From contig NZ_JAMJXC010000026.1 in assembly GCF_023571765.1 (NCBI RefSeq), positions 1 through 53,220 on the forward strand: DNA of 53,220 nucleotides. The letters run 5' to 3'. The position numbers were made by a program, and so were the translations under genes. Source of the stretch: Xanthobacter aminoxidans (GTDB lineage Bacteria; Pseudomonadota; Alphaproteobacteria; Rhizobiales; Xanthobacteraceae). The notes beneath the pieces are model-generated. The model did not search any database. It saw nothing but the letters and a program-made list of their open reading frames with translations, and was not told where the DNA came from. Positions within the stretch are counted from its first letter, which is position 1. Every line of letters begins with the position of its first letter. Shown one piece after another: positions 1-8,246 of the stretch.

Positions 1-124
1 CCCGCCTCCTGCTCCTTCAGCATCCCTATGATCTGTTCCTCTGTGAACCGTGAGGCTCGCATCGTCCGTCTCCATGATCGACGGACTCTACCTAAATCTG
101 GACGAGGATCAGGGGCTCACGTCA
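1..124 (-). mobile_element. IS3-family element end with orfA start (partial at window edge)
   Basis: Read on the minus strand, an ATG at 60-62 opens a frame beginning MRASRFTEEQIIGMLKEQ. This is the characteristic N-terminus of IS3-family (IS407-like) OrfA, the helix-turn-helix half of the transposase. The frame runs off the window at base 1. About 50 bases upstream of that ATG the terminal sequence begins near 124 (minus strand TGACGTGAGCCCC, 112-124), as expected for the left end of such elements. The bases beyond 124 are IS66 sequence, so this element was inserted into an older IS66 copy. The other end and any target duplication lie outside the window. Confidence 0.7.
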
Positions 125-206
125 GCGGCCAAATCCTGGGGCAAATCGGGAGCTTCGATCAGGCCGATGATTCTGCCACAAAGCAGTGCCGAAGCAATGG
201 TTTATC

Positions 207-461
207 TTATCCCGCCGCGGTCGGCCGCCAGGTCTGCTGCGGCATCCGCCAGTCGATCCCTTCGAGCAGGTAGCCGAGCTGCGCGGCCGTGATCGTCACC
301 GTGCCGTCGACCGTCGACGGCCAGAGGAACCGCCTCCGCTCCAGCCTCTTGGCGAACAGGCACATGCCCTGTCCGTCGTGCCAGAGAATCTTCACCAGGT
401 CGCCACGGCGGCCCCGGAACACGATCAGGTGGCCCGCGTGCGGATCGCGCTTCGACGTCTC
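207..461 (-). pseudogene. tnpB: IS66-family tnpB, 5'-truncated
   Basis: The minus-strand frame encodes the C-terminal three quarters of IS66 TnpB, with the landmarks [27 protein letters not shown] and QLGYLLEGIDWR. It can be aligned by eye with the full TnpB at 12599-12946. Homology starts near 461 (QETSKRDPH), so the first 30 or so residues are missing. Downstream, at about 125-165, the frame EAPDLPQDLAA matches the start of IS66 TnpC and is cut by the IS3-type end at 124. TnpB's biochemical role in IS66 transposition is poorly known. This copy cannot be functional. Confidence 0.7.
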
Positions 462-540
462 TTGCGCGATCAGCGCCTACCGCCCTAATTTATTTAAAGT
501 GTTGATAGCGCGGCGCGCTGGCCGCGGTTCGATTTTTCTA

Positions 541-1350
541 TCACTTGCCGGTCTGAAGCCAAGTCGTGAGAGTATCGGGATCGACCGCGGACAGCCCCCC
601 GTCCACATAGATCGAAGCGCCCGTGACGTAGGAGGACTCGTCGGAAGAGAGGAAGAGTGCAACGGATGCGATTTCTTCCGGCATTCCTGGTCTTTTAAGC
701 ATGCTGCCTTGACCGAATGCCCTCTTAAATTCATCAACTGTTTTACCGATAGAAATTGCTCTTCGCGCGTGAAACTGCGTAAAGATTGATCCTGGTAGAA
801 TTGCGTTGACACGGATATTATCCTTGGCATGATCGTAGGCGAGCGCGCGTGTCATGCCGTCGATCGCAGCCTTCGACGTATCATATTGGACCATATTGCC
901 TCCGGCGATGGTCGCTCGAATCGAGGACATATTGACGATCGCACCGCCACCAGCCTCCTTCATGGCCGGAATTGCGGCTTTGCAGACGAAGGCCACTCCC
1001 TTGATGTTGACGCCTAAAATCTTGTCCCAGCTTTCCTCCGTCGCTTCCAGAACCGACTGATAGAGACGAATACCAGCATTATTGACGAGGATATCGACAC
1101 GGCCAAAAAGCTGGACAGCTGCCGCGACGAACCCCACCGCCTCCCTCTCGACGTCCATGGGGCCCCCGTAGAAGAGAACCTTGTGGCCAGCCTCCTTCAG
1201 TTCGGCTTCCAGCGCCTGTCCATTCTGCTCGTCGATATCCGAGAAAGCTGTTGAAACGCCTTCGGCGACGAACCGCCGGACGATAGCCTCACCGATTCCT
1301 GAAGCCCCTCCGGTAACGAGCGCGACCTTGCCTTTGATTTGACCTCTCAT
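541..1350 (-). CDS. SDR-family NAD(P)-dependent oxidoreductase
   Basis: A classical short-chain dehydrogenase of 269 residues, the usual size. It has the cofactor motif TGGASGIG (residues 13-20), NNAG (90-93), the catalytic Ser in NMSS (143) and the catalytic pair Y156-DTS-K160. The ATG at 1348-1350 is preferred because AGGGGG lies just upstream. A longer in-frame start at 1458 adds a Gln-rich leader with no counterpart in the family. It is the last gene of a minus-strand run (importer, SDR, DUF1330-like, this SDR), with 150 bases to the next upstream gene. An alcohol or ketone substrate is likely but cannot be named. Confidence 0.85.
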   Translation of the reverse strand: MRGQIKGKVALVTGGASGIGEAIVRRFVAEGVSTAFSDIDEQNGQALEAELKEAGHKVLFYGGPMDVEREAVGFVAAAVQLFGRVDILVNNAGIRLYQSVLEATEESWDKILGVNIKGVAFVCKAAIPAMKEAGGGAIVNMSSIRATIAGGNMVQYDTSKAAIDGMTRALAYDHAKDNIRVNAILPGSIFTQFHARRAISIGKTVDEFKRAFGQGSMLKRPGMPEEIASVALFLSSDESSYVTGASIYVDGGLSAVDPDTLTTWLQTGK

Positions 1351-1500
1351 TTCCATCCCCCTGTCGATAGGAATTGATCGAAAAGACCTATACTTGCCGA
1401 CAACCACCCATTGCTGTTGTTGTTCACAACCTTCTCGGTAATTCATGTTCTCCCGCATGCCGAGAAGCTCGTCGCCGATACCTGTGGGCCGATTTCCAAG

Positions 1501-1806
1501 TCAGGTCGCTTCCGGCGGATCACACCCTTCGATGATGAACATGCTCCCTGTTGAGGCGTTGTGGCGGATACCAATGATCGCCTGATAGGCGGGCGATGCG
1601 TGCCAGGCTTTGGCGTGTTGTACCGACGGAAACTCCATCAACACGACCCGACTATCGGGCACCTGCTCTTCGAGAGGATGCTTGAGGCCGTTGCGCGCAA
1701 GGTAGCGGCCACCAAATGCGACCACGGTTTGTGGTGCAAGCGCGGCGTATTCAGCGTAGCGCTCGGCATCCTGAACATCGATGCTCGAAATCACATAGGC
1801 TTTCAT
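1501..1806 (-). CDS. DUF1330 family protein
   Basis: A small 101-residue protein beginning MKAYVISSIDV with the DUF1330 dimeric alpha/beta-barrel (ferredoxin-like) pattern. It contains the conserved stretch SRVVLMEFPSVQHAKAWHAS followed by a Y-rich segment and an Arg-His pair. The start at 1806 has an excellent ribosome site (GGGAGGAGG). An in-frame start 33 bases upstream is less likely. The function of the family is not established. Members often sit beside dehydrogenases in catabolic operons, as here between two SDR genes. It is 29 bases downstream of SDR 1836-2624 and probably translated from the same message. Confidence 0.8.
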   Translation of the reverse strand: MKAYVISSIDVQDAERYAEYAALAPQTVVAFGGRYLARNGLKHPLEEQVPDSRVVLMEFPSVQHAKAWHASPAYQAIIGIRHNASTGSMFIIEGCDPPEAT

Positions 1807-1835
1807 GATTGCCTCCTCCCTGAACTGTCGTGGGG

Positions 1836-2624
1836 TCAATACACCGCAGGCGTCGCTCCACCATCAACGGCGACGGCGGCGCCCTGGATCTGCCGAGCCT
1901 CGTCGGATGCGAGAAACAGCGCGAGCGCGGCGACGTCTTCAGGCTGGCACAAGCGTGTCAGGCCGTCCTTTGCGATCATCGCCGCGCGCACGTCATCGAC
2001 GGTCATCCCCATACTCTCCGCACGCTGTCGGAAGAGCTGGACCACGCGTTCGGTTTCGGTGAGGCCCGGCAGGATTGCGTTGACGTTGATGCCGTCGCGC
2101 TTGCCCAGTCCCGCAAGGCCCTTGGTGAAATTGTGCATCGCTGCATTCACCGACCCGCCGATCAGAAATTCAGGGTCGGGCACCCGCGCCGCAACGCCGA
2201 CTATGTTGACAATGTACCCCTTCGCTGCCTTCAGCAGCGGCCAGAATAACCGCGACAGTCGCACACATGAGTAGAATTTCAGCGCAAAGCCATCCTGCCA
2301 AGCATCGTCGCCCTGGGTAAGGAACGCACCAGCCCGCGTCGCGCCTGCCGAGTTAACGAGGACGTCACACCGGCCGTGCTTCTCGGTGACCAGGCGAAAC
2401 GCGTGCTCGCAACCTTCCATCTGGGCCAGATCAACTGCGCAAGCTTGGGGCCGTGGCGCGCCAATCGCGGCAATCGCATCAGCAGCGGCCTTGAGGTTGG
2501 CTTCCGACTTCGCCACCAGCACGGTCTGCGCGCCCTCGGCCGCAAACGCCGTCGCAATCGCGCGCCCGATGCCGCGGCTGCCGCCAGAAACAACAACGAT
2601 CTTGCCCTCGAATCGATGTCCCAT
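1836..2624 (-). CDS. SDR-fold protein lacking the YxxxK catalytic pair
   Basis: A 262-residue protein with a clear SDR nucleotide-binding half: SGGSRGIG near residues 13-20 and NSAG near 90. Where classical SDRs carry Y-x-x-x-K, this protein reads EFLIGGSVNAAMHNFTKGL. The Tyr position appears to be Ile, and Val/Asn occupy the expected Lys position. The C-terminal part is normal (LPGLTETERV; CQPEDVAALALFLASDEA; VDGG). ATG 2624 is favoured over ATG 2630 because the AGGGATGG ribosome site is correctly spaced. It may use altered catalysis or may bind rather than reduce its ligand. It lies immediately upstream of the DUF1330-like gene. Confidence 0.8.
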   Translation of the reverse strand: MGHRFEGKIVVVSGGSRGIGRAIATAFAAEGAQTVLVAKSEANLKAAADAIAAIGAPRPQACAVDLAQMEGCEHAFRLVTEKHGRCDVLVNSAGATRAGAFLTQGDDAWQDGFALKFYSCVRLSRLFWPLLKAAKGYIVNIVGVAARVPDPEFLIGGSVNAAMHNFTKGLAGLGKRDGINVNAILPGLTETERVVQLFRQRAESMGMTVDDVRAAMIAKDGLTRLCQPEDVAALALFLASDEARQIQGAAVAVDGGATPAVY

Positions 2625-2689
2625 CACCATCCCTGCGTTTCGTTACGCGGTTCAAGAATTCTCAATCTAAGCACGGGCCGGCCGCTCCC

Positions 2690-2930
2690 TAGCAAATGCG
2701 TCGATCGACAGTGATCGCATGAAAAGACGGGTGCATCCTCTGCGACGCCATCAATATCTGCCATGAGGAGCGGACGTCTGTTTGGACCGGGCCGGGACCA
2801 GCGAAATATTCGATTCCACGTTGTATGGAGCCTCGAACAGTCCCGCATTTCCGTGGCCCGAAACTCCCAGAACGCTGGGAATATTCTCCTTGATAGGAAA
2901 CTCCGTAATCAGTTCGTGTCCGTTGGGCAT
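2690..2930 (-). pseudogene. 5' remnant of a thiamine-diphosphate-dependent enzyme gene
   Basis: From ATG 2930 the minus strand reads MPNGHELITEFPIKENIPSV and continues with GVSGHGNAGLFEA. This is the N-terminal Pyr-domain start of acetolactate-synthase/benzoylformate-decarboxylase-like enzymes (typically about 550 residues). The frame meets a stop at 2751. A shifted frame then gives MADIDGVAEDAPVF, recalling the MADAY...PVA stretch that follows in the family. Only about 75-80 codons survive. It lies 71 bases downstream of the importer ATPase gene, so the intact enzyme was probably part of the importer operon. The identification is by recalled family sequence, not by a search. Confidence 0.6.
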
Positions 2931-3001
2931 GTTCGTTCTCCGCTCGGCAGGGAGTTGCGACCGGATTGTTCCAGGTACATTCCATTTCGGCACAACTCGA
3001 T

Positions 3002-3829
3002 TCACCCAGACCGCGTGGAAGCCCCTTCGGGGTGAGCGCTCCCAAGGGCCCCGGAGACGGCTCCCATCTCGCCCCCGGAAACCATCAGCTTCACAATCTC
3101 GTCTATATCGGTGGTGCACACGTGGAGGTCGCGCACCAGCGCGCCGGATTTCATCACCACGACGCGATCGCACACCGTCATGATGTCCTGGAGCCTGTGG
3201 CTGATGAGAATTACGGCGAGACCGGATTCCTTCAACGTGCGGATCAGTGTCAGCATACGCTCGATCTTCTCCACCGAAAGCGCCGCCGTCGGCTCGTCGA
3301 GGATCATGACCTTCGGCCCGAAAGCCATGGCCCGCGCCACCGCCACCGACTGCTTCTGGCCACCGGAGAGGCTGTCGACGCTGACCCGCGTGCGGTTTTC
3401 CAGACCTGGGTCGAGCCCGGCAATCAGCTTGCGCGTGATGCGGTCCATCTTGCGATTGTCGAGCAGCTTGACGCCGGCGAAGCTCCTCGTTTCCTCTCGG
3501 CCGAGAAAGACGTTCTGCGTGATGGTGAGATGGCCGATGACGGCGAGATCCTGATATACGATCTCGATCCCGCTCAGCCTGGCCTCGTGCGGGGAATTGA
3601 AGCCGATCGGCTTTCCATTGAGCCGTATCTCCCCCGAGGTGGGCTGCACCGCGCCGCACAGGATCTTCACCAGCGTGGATTTTCCCGCGCCATTATCGCC
3701 GACGATGCCGACCGCCTCGCCCTTGTGGAGATTGAGGCTCATGCCGCGCAGCGCCGAGACCTGGCCGTAGCGCTTCTCGATGTTGCGCAACTCGACAACG
3801 GGAGCGGCGTCCGTAGATTGCTGAATCAT
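3002..3829 (-). CDS. Sugar-type ABC importer ATPase (single-domain, FrcA-like)
   Basis: A 275-residue cytoplasmic ATPase with Walker A GDNGAGKST (44-52), Q-loop VYQD, signature SLSGGQKQ, Walker B VMILDEPTA and switch ISHR. It resembles one half of RbsA-type proteins, as in the single-domain ATPases of fructose-type CUT2 importers, rather than the usual roughly 500-residue double ATPase. ATG 3829 follows GGGGAGAG. Two such subunits would power the permease encoded 14 bases upstream. The gene order binding protein, permease, ATPase matches the CUT2 subgroup. The last 20 or so residues (after GGEMGAVSG) look unconserved. Confidence 0.87.
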   Translation of the reverse strand: MIQQSTDAAPVVELRNIEKRYGQVSALRGMSLNLHKGEAVGIVGDNGAGKSTLVKILCGAVQPTSGEIRLNGKPIGFNSPHEARLSGIEIVYQDLAVIGHLTITQNVFLGREETRSFAGVKLLDNRKMDRITRKLIAGLDPGLENRTRVSVDSLSGGQKQSVAVARAMAFGPKVMILDEPTAALSVEKIERMLTLIRTLKESGLAVILISHRLQDIMTVCDRVVVMKSGALVRDLHVCTTDIDEIVKLMVSGGEMGAVSGALGSAHPEGASTRSG

Positions 3830-3843
3830 GTCGCGCTCTCCCC

Positions 3844-4821
3844 TCACTTGATGATCCCGATCTTCGAGCGCTCAAGCGCGACGAGGATCGCCAACACCAG
3901 CACCATGCCCTTGACGATCATCTGTACGTCGCTGGTCAGGCCGATGATGATCAGCCCGTTCGCCAAGGCGCTGATGGCAATAGCGCCGATCACTGTATTG
4001 GTGACGTTGCCGACGCAGCCGGTAAGCGGCGTGCCGCCCAACACCACGGCGGTGATCACATCAAGCTCCAGCGAGGTGCCGAGATTGGGAGTGGCCGCAC
4101 CCTGACGCGAGGCCAGCACCAGACCGCCGAGGCCGGCGGCAAGGCCCGACAGCATGAACAGGCTGACCTTGATGCGATTGAGCGGCAAGCCCACCAGCCG
4201 CGCGATATGCTCGCTGCCGCCGAGCGCCCGGATGTAGAGGCCCATCTGCGTCTTGTTGAGGAGTATCCAGAACAGCGCCAGCAGCGCGGCGGCGATGAGC
4301 ACAACTGTGGGATAGGCGCCGAGATCGCCCAGAATCGGCACTCCGTAGACGGTGAAGGATTCTCCGTCCGAGATGAGATAGGCGATGCCGCGGGCGGTGG
4401 TGAGCATCGCCAGAGTGACCAGGAAAGAGGGCACCCGTAGATAGACGAACACCAGCCCGTTGACCGCGCCGGCGACGCCGCCGATCGCCACCCCGAGCAG
4501 GAGCGCCGGAATCGGCCCGACCTGCGGGACCAGCTGGGCGGCGACGATCCCCGCGACTGCAGCAACCGAGCCGACCGAAAGATCGATCGATCCGGAAATG
4601 ATGACCAGCGTCACACCGAAACCGACGATGGCCAGCACCGCGGCCTGGGTGAGCACGACCTGCGCGTTCGGGATGGTGAGGAAGCGGGTCGGGGCCAGCG
4701 CTCCGAAAATCACGACAATGACAAGGAGAGACACCAGCGGAATGAGAATCCCCCCCCGAAACGAGAGCTTCAGCTTTTCACCGGCAAGCTTACCGGCCAT
4801 TCTTTCTTGTATTGTAATCAC
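3844..4821 (-). CDS. CUT2-type ABC importer permease (RbsC/FrcC family)
   Basis: A 325-residue inner-membrane protein with 8-10 hydrophobic segments. It carries the family hallmark ISGSIDLSVGS near residue 75, and GGTPLTGCVGN near the fourth quarter. The start is GTG at 4821 behind AGGGGACA. The next in-frame ATG (4800) has a poorer ribosome site. It is separated from the binding-protein gene by 148 bases holding a perfect hairpin (4841-4874), and from the ATPase gene by 14 bases. Substrates of this family are usually pentoses, hexoses, polyols or related cyclic compounds. The neighbouring SDRs suggest a polyol-like or cyclic alcohol substrate, which is only inference. Confidence 0.88.
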   Translation of the reverse strand: MITIQERMAGKLAGEKLKLSFRGGILIPLVSLLVIVVIFGALAPTRFLTIPNAQVVLTQAAVLAIVGFGVTLVIISGSIDLSVGSVAAVAGIVAAQLVPQVGPIPALLLGVAIGGVAGAVNGLVFVYLRVPSFLVTLAMLTTARGIAYLISDGESFTVYGVPILGDLGAYPTVVLIAAALLALFWILLNKTQMGLYIRALGGSEHIARLVGLPLNRIKVSLFMLSGLAAGLGGLVLASRQGAATPNLGTSLELDVITAVVLGGTPLTGCVGNVTNTVIGAIAISALANGLIIIGLTSDVQMIVKGMVLVLAILVALERSKIGIIK

Positions 4822-4840
4822 ATTTGTCCCCTATTGGTGT

Positions 4841-4874
4841 ATATTCCGGGCCGGCACCAGCCGGCCCGGAATAT
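4841..4874 (-). terminator. Perfect 14-bp hairpin between binding-protein and permease genes
   Basis: ATATTCCGGGCCGG (4841-4854) and CCGGCCCGGAATAT (4861-4874) are exact reverse complements with a six-base loop. No T-run follows in the direction of minus-strand transcription. An RNA-stabilising or attenuating stem that keeps binding-protein mRNA in excess over permease mRNA is therefore more likely than a full terminator. Confidence 0.75.
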
Positions 4875-4969
4875 CCATGCCGATTGCCGACTATGGACAT
4901 ACATCCGTAATCCATCTCGGATGGGAAGGTAGGCGCAGACTATCCCTTGGCTCGCCCTCTTCGGCCCGA

Positions 4970-6103
4970 TCACGGCTTGTCGACCTGGACGACGAAGTCC
5001 GCTGGTGCATCCGCATTGAAGACACGCGAGCGCTGCTTCCAGTCCATGACCGTCGGATTCTTGTAGAATTTTTCCTCGAATTTCGCGGCATTGTCCTTGG
5101 TCACGACGGCAACGCTCACCAGGGAAATCGGCTTGGCTGGCTTGAGCCCGTGGAGGTAGTCGTACATTTGGACGACGCTCAGCGGACCTTCATGCCAATT
5201 CCCACCGGCCGAAACAGAAAATGAGCCCTGCTTCAATTTTTCGATCACTTCCGGAATCGCGTCAAATCCAGCAATTTTGACTTTATCTGCGACTCCACGA
5301 TCAGAAAGGATCTTCCAAGCACCCATGGCCCAGTCGTCATTGCCACCGTAAAGGCAGTCGAACTCCGGCCCGGGCAATGCCGTTAGCCAAGCTTCCATTG
5401 TGTTGGCACCCGCAGCGCGAACGCTATTTGCATACTCATCGCGCAGGATCTGCACCTCGGGATGTTCGGTGGTCGCTTTGGTGCGGCCGCGGGTGCGCGC
5501 TTGGTAGAGGGAAACGCCGCGCACGCCGTTGTTCACGACGATCTTGGTACAGCCCTGCCGCAGCAGTGCCGAAGCGATGTTATAGCCAGCCTGCTCATCG
5601 TTCGTGCCGACGAAACCAATATATTTTCCGGATTCTGGACCAACACCTGGCCAGCGGTCTGCAATGGTAACGGGAATTTGGCTCTTGGCAGCCATGTCGA
5701 GGATCGCCGGTCCCATTTGAGTATTGTACGGGACAACGATAAGGCCATCTACACCTCCAGCGATCAATCCCTGAAGCGTGTCGATTTGCTTTTCTTCACG
5801 ATTTTCGTGATCGACAATACGCAGGTCGACGTTAAGCGCCTTCGCCGCCTCCTGACTCGACTTAGCGAAGGCGACCCAGAATGGATTGGTGCGGTGGGGG
5901 ATCAGCATGCCGATGCGAAGGCCCTGCTTCGGCGTTGGCGCGCCGGCGGACTGTCCCGGCGTAGGAGATGGAAGGGGCGATGAAGCGGCCGGCGCTTCCT
6001 TGGTCATCACCGGCGCCTGGGCGAGGGCCGGAACGGGTACGAAGGCCAAGGCGGCGATGAAGGAGGCGAGCAAGCTTGTTCGTGCGGTCTCGATTTGGTT
6101 CAT
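4970..6103 (-). CDS. Periplasmic sugar-binding protein of ABC importer (RbsB-like)
   Basis: A 377-residue exported protein. A signal peptide (about residues 1-29, ending ALAQA) is followed by a Pro/Ser/Ala-rich linker (about 30-58) and a type I periplasmic-binding fold: IGMLIPHRTNPFWVAFAKSS, then VDGLIVVPYNTQ, then ADRWPGVG. The C-terminal part has GGNDDWAMGAWKIL and AGFDAIPEVI. ATG 6103 is preceded by GGAGAAGAG. It is the first gene of the importer operon. The linker is longer than in typical RbsB and could hold the mature domain away from the membrane. The upstream 240 bases are AT-rich and probably hold the promoter, although no convincing boxes are visible. Confidence 0.88.
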   Translation of the reverse strand: MNQIETARTSLLASFIAALAFVPVPALAQAPVMTKEAPAASSPLPSPTPGQSAGAPTPKQGLRIGMLIPHRTNPFWVAFAKSSQEAAKALNVDLRIVDHENREEKQIDTLQGLIAGGVDGLIVVPYNTQMGPAILDMAAKSQIPVTIADRWPGVGPESGKYIGFVGTNDEQAGYNIASALLRQGCTKIVVNNGVRGVSLYQARTRGRTKATTEHPEVQILRDEYANSVRAAGANTMEAWLTALPGPEFDCLYGGNDDWAMGAWKILSDRGVADKVKIAGFDAIPEVIEKLKQGSFSVSAGGNWHEGPLSVVQMYDYLHGLKPAKPISLVSVAVVTKDNAAKFEEKFYKNPTVMDWKQRSRVFNADAPADFVVQVDKP

Positions 6104-6344
6104 AATCTCTTCTCCGTTGGTTGCATTTTCCTCGATATAATTCGACGTATTATTTTTATTTGTTCGCCCTATTTTCGCTTGATCATAAATTAAGAACCTG
6201 CTCCGAAGATCTCGTTATTCCTAGGCATTGCTATTCGCTCCAGTGGCTCCGCGTCAATTCAGCTGGATGCAGAGCGTAGAAGCCCCGCCTGAGACACGAC
6301 CTTGCCGGCGATTAGGCGATTAGGCTGTCATAAACATAGAGAAC

Positions 6345-6666
6345 CTAGCCCGTGACGAAACTGCTGCAGGCATCCAGCCGCCACGTCACCGAGTGGGCCA
6401 CGTCGTCCAGGCTTCCGAGGCGGCGCACCGGGAGGCCGGCCACGATGGCCTGAGTGTCAGGTGGGTTGGCGCGGCTGAATAAGTCGGCGCGGATCTGTCC
6501 CGGGTCGATCGCATTTGCACGCTAGATTCTTCACCCCTACGTCGCGTAGCGCATCGATCATCAAGGACGGAACGCCGCAAAGGTCTAATCCGTCGATCGC
6601 AATGGTTTGTCCATAGACAACCACTCCCCCCATCGCCGCCGCCGCATTGTCGAATATCTTTCTCAT
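6345..6666 (-). pseudogene. Composite remnant: CoA-transferase subunit A start joined to SDR end
   Basis: From ATG 6666 the minus strand encodes MRKIFDNAAAAMGG and continues to GVKNLACK, about two thirds identical by eye to the first 50 residues of the intact subunit A at 7532. At about 6514 the frame changes. The sequence then encodes IDPGQIRADLFSRANPPD through LDACSSFVTG and a stop at 6345-6347, closely matching the C-terminal part of the SDR at 11292-12023. In the intact operon these are the first and last genes, in the same orientation. The remnant is therefore most simply an inverted diverged copy of the whole operon with everything between deleted. Confidence 0.75.
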
Positions 6667-6835
6667 GATCCGCTCAATGAGGAGCGGAAAGGGGAGAGGG
6701 CTACCGATTCTGCGCCGTGCATGCCCAAAGCGCGCCGCTTTAGGTCGATGCTTTTGATCAGGCCGCAACCTCCGCCGCGTAGCTTCAATGCGGTTGAGTG
6801 TTTCTTGTGTGTGCATCGGAGGCAATCCCGCGAAA

Positions 6836-6862
6836 CGCACAGCCTCTGTGCGACAATGCACA
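6836..6862 (-). promoter_or_regulatory. Operator-like block, remnant copy
   Basis: On the minus strand this 27-base block matches 7336-7362 at 25 of 27 positions. It contains the dyad CGCACAG / CTGTGCG with a three-base spacer. Its inner edge is about 170 bases upstream of the remnant ATG (6666), almost the same distance as in the intact operon. Conservation in a decayed copy suggests a protein-binding site that predates the duplication. Confidence 0.6.
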
Positions 6863-7004
6863 GGATTTGAGGCCGATAGCAGCGAGGATCATCTTCGCCT
6901 ATCGCGCAGGCCGACCGCGACGCCTCGGTAGGCGTCGCGGTCAGGCAAGCCTTGGTGAGATGGCGTTTCAATAAGGCGCCTGCCGCAGTCAGCTGCCTCA
7001 TGCT

Positions 7005-7234
7005 CTGCATGGGATGCGGGCAGGCCACCAGCTTCCGCAGCTTGGCGTTCTCATTCTCAAGCTGCTTCAACCGCCGCATCTCCAGCGGCGCCAGCCCTCC
7101 GACTTCTTCTTCCCGTTGAAATAGGTGGCCTGCCTGATGCCGGCCCGGCGTCAGATGTCCGCCACCGGCATCCCATCAGCCCCCTGCTGCAGGGCGAACG
7201 CCTTCTGGGCCTCCGAAAAATTCGATGCCTCCAT
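7005..7234 (-). pseudogene. IS3-family orfA relic
   Basis: From ATG 7234 the minus strand reads MEASNFSEAQKAFALQQGAD, then GMPVADI, a TGA stop where the family has a codon, and RRAGIRQATYFN, typical of IS3-family OrfA. A frameshift follows, after which MRRLKQLENENAKLRKLV continues the leucine-zipper region. An element end is probable near 7316 (minus strand TGATCTGAACCCAGAAAAC). OrfB is absent. The relic lies exactly between the two operator copies (6836-6862 and 7336-7362) and may have taken part in the rearrangement. Confidence 0.7.
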
Positions 7235-7335
7235 CGTCTTCCGCTCCTCCCTGCCAAGGGGCGACTGCGCGGGAAACTCTAGCTCCAAACGGTCAAGTTT
7301 TCTGGGTTCAGATCAGCCTGATGATATGCTGCGAA

Positions 7336-7364
7336 TGTGCATTGGCGCACAGAGACTGTGCGCC
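7336..7364 (+). promoter_or_regulatory. Operator-like perfect dyad upstream of the CoA-transferase operon
   Basis: GGCGCACAG (7344-7352) and CTGTGCGCC (7356-7364) are exact reverse complements with a three-base spacer. They lie within a 27-base block (7336-7362) also found upstream of the inverted remnant. The site is about 168 bases before the subunit A start. No regulator gene is adjacent, so the binding protein is unknown. Confidence 0.6.
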
Positions 7365-7531
7365 GCACGTAGTTGCTTCGACGGCCGCACATTGGGACAA
7401 TAGCACAACATCGAAGCATGCGTGATGCAACCAACGGACCTCTCGCCAGAGAAATCCCATCCGCTCAGTCCTGAGCATTCCGTAATTCGGTACGAATTAT
7501 CAATACTCCTCCACTCATCATTGTTGGGCTT

Positions 7532-8245
7532 ATGAAAAAGATATTCGACAACGCGGCGTCCGCAATGAACGGAGTGGTTGCCGACGGGCAAATCGTCGCG
7601 ATCGGTGGGTTCGGTCTTTGCGGAATCCCATCTTCGCTCATCGAAGCGCTGCGCGACTCTGGCGTCAAAAATCTAACGTGTATCAGTAATAACGCCGGCG
7701 TCGACGATTTCGGCCTAGGCCTGCTCCTTCACACGCGTCAGATCCGCAAGATGATCGCGTCTTATGTTGGAGAAAATAAGGAATTCGAGCGCCAATTCCT
7801 GAGCGGCGAACTCGAGCTGGAGTTCAATCCCCAAGGCACTTTGGCCGAACGCTTAAGAGCAGGCGGCGCGGGTATCGCGGCCTTCTTCACTCGTACCGGA
7901 GTGGGGACGCCCGTTGCGGAAAACAAGGAAGTGCGGGACTTCCAGGGCGCCTCTTACGTGATGGAGACGTCACTGAAAGCGGACATCTCGTTGGTTAAGG
8001 CAAAAACTGTCGATCATGACGGAAACCTTCGCTTTGCCCGCACTGCGCGTAATTTCAATCCCGAGATCGCGATGGCCGGAAAGCTGACAATCGTAGAGGC
8101 CGAGGAGTTAGTAGACACGGGAAGTATTGACCCCGACGACGTACATCTCTCGGGCATTTTCGTGGACCGGATCGTGATCGTCCCCAATCCGGAAAAGCGA
8201 GTTGAGCGCCTCGCGGCGCGACCGCGCCCGAAGCCGGAGGCTTGA
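7532..8245 (+). CDS. 3-oxoacid CoA-transferase subunit A
   Basis: A 237-residue subunit of a family I CoA-transferase, which moves CoA from a donor such as succinyl-CoA to a carboxylic acid. Visible landmarks are the GGFGLCG loop (25-31), CISNNAG, the long helix [20 protein letters not shown], and [29 protein letters not shown]. It is followed after one base by subunit B, the usual A-B order. No strong ribosome site is visible before ATG 7532. It heads a six-gene plus-strand operon and so probably activates the pathway substrate as a CoA thioester. Pairing with subunit B makes the class assignment firm; the acid is unknown. Confidence 0.9.
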   Translation: MKKIFDNAASAMNGVVADGQIVAIGGFGLCGIPSSLIEALRDSGVKNLTCISNNAGVDDFGLGLLLHTRQIRKMIASYVGENKEFERQFLSGELELEFNPQGTLAERLRAGGAGIAAFFTRTGVGTPVAENKEVRDFQGASYVMETSLKADISLVKAKTVDHDGNLRFARTARNFNPEIAMAGKLTIVEAEELVDTGSIDPDDVHLSGIFVDRIVIVPNPEKRVERLAARPRPKPEA

Positions 8246-8246
8246 T

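Noticed and set aside
2751-3659. A 302-codon minus-strand frame through the importer ATPase
   Set aside because: Only the last 59 codons (the thiamine-enzyme fragment) are protein-like; the rest is a shadow of the ATPase.
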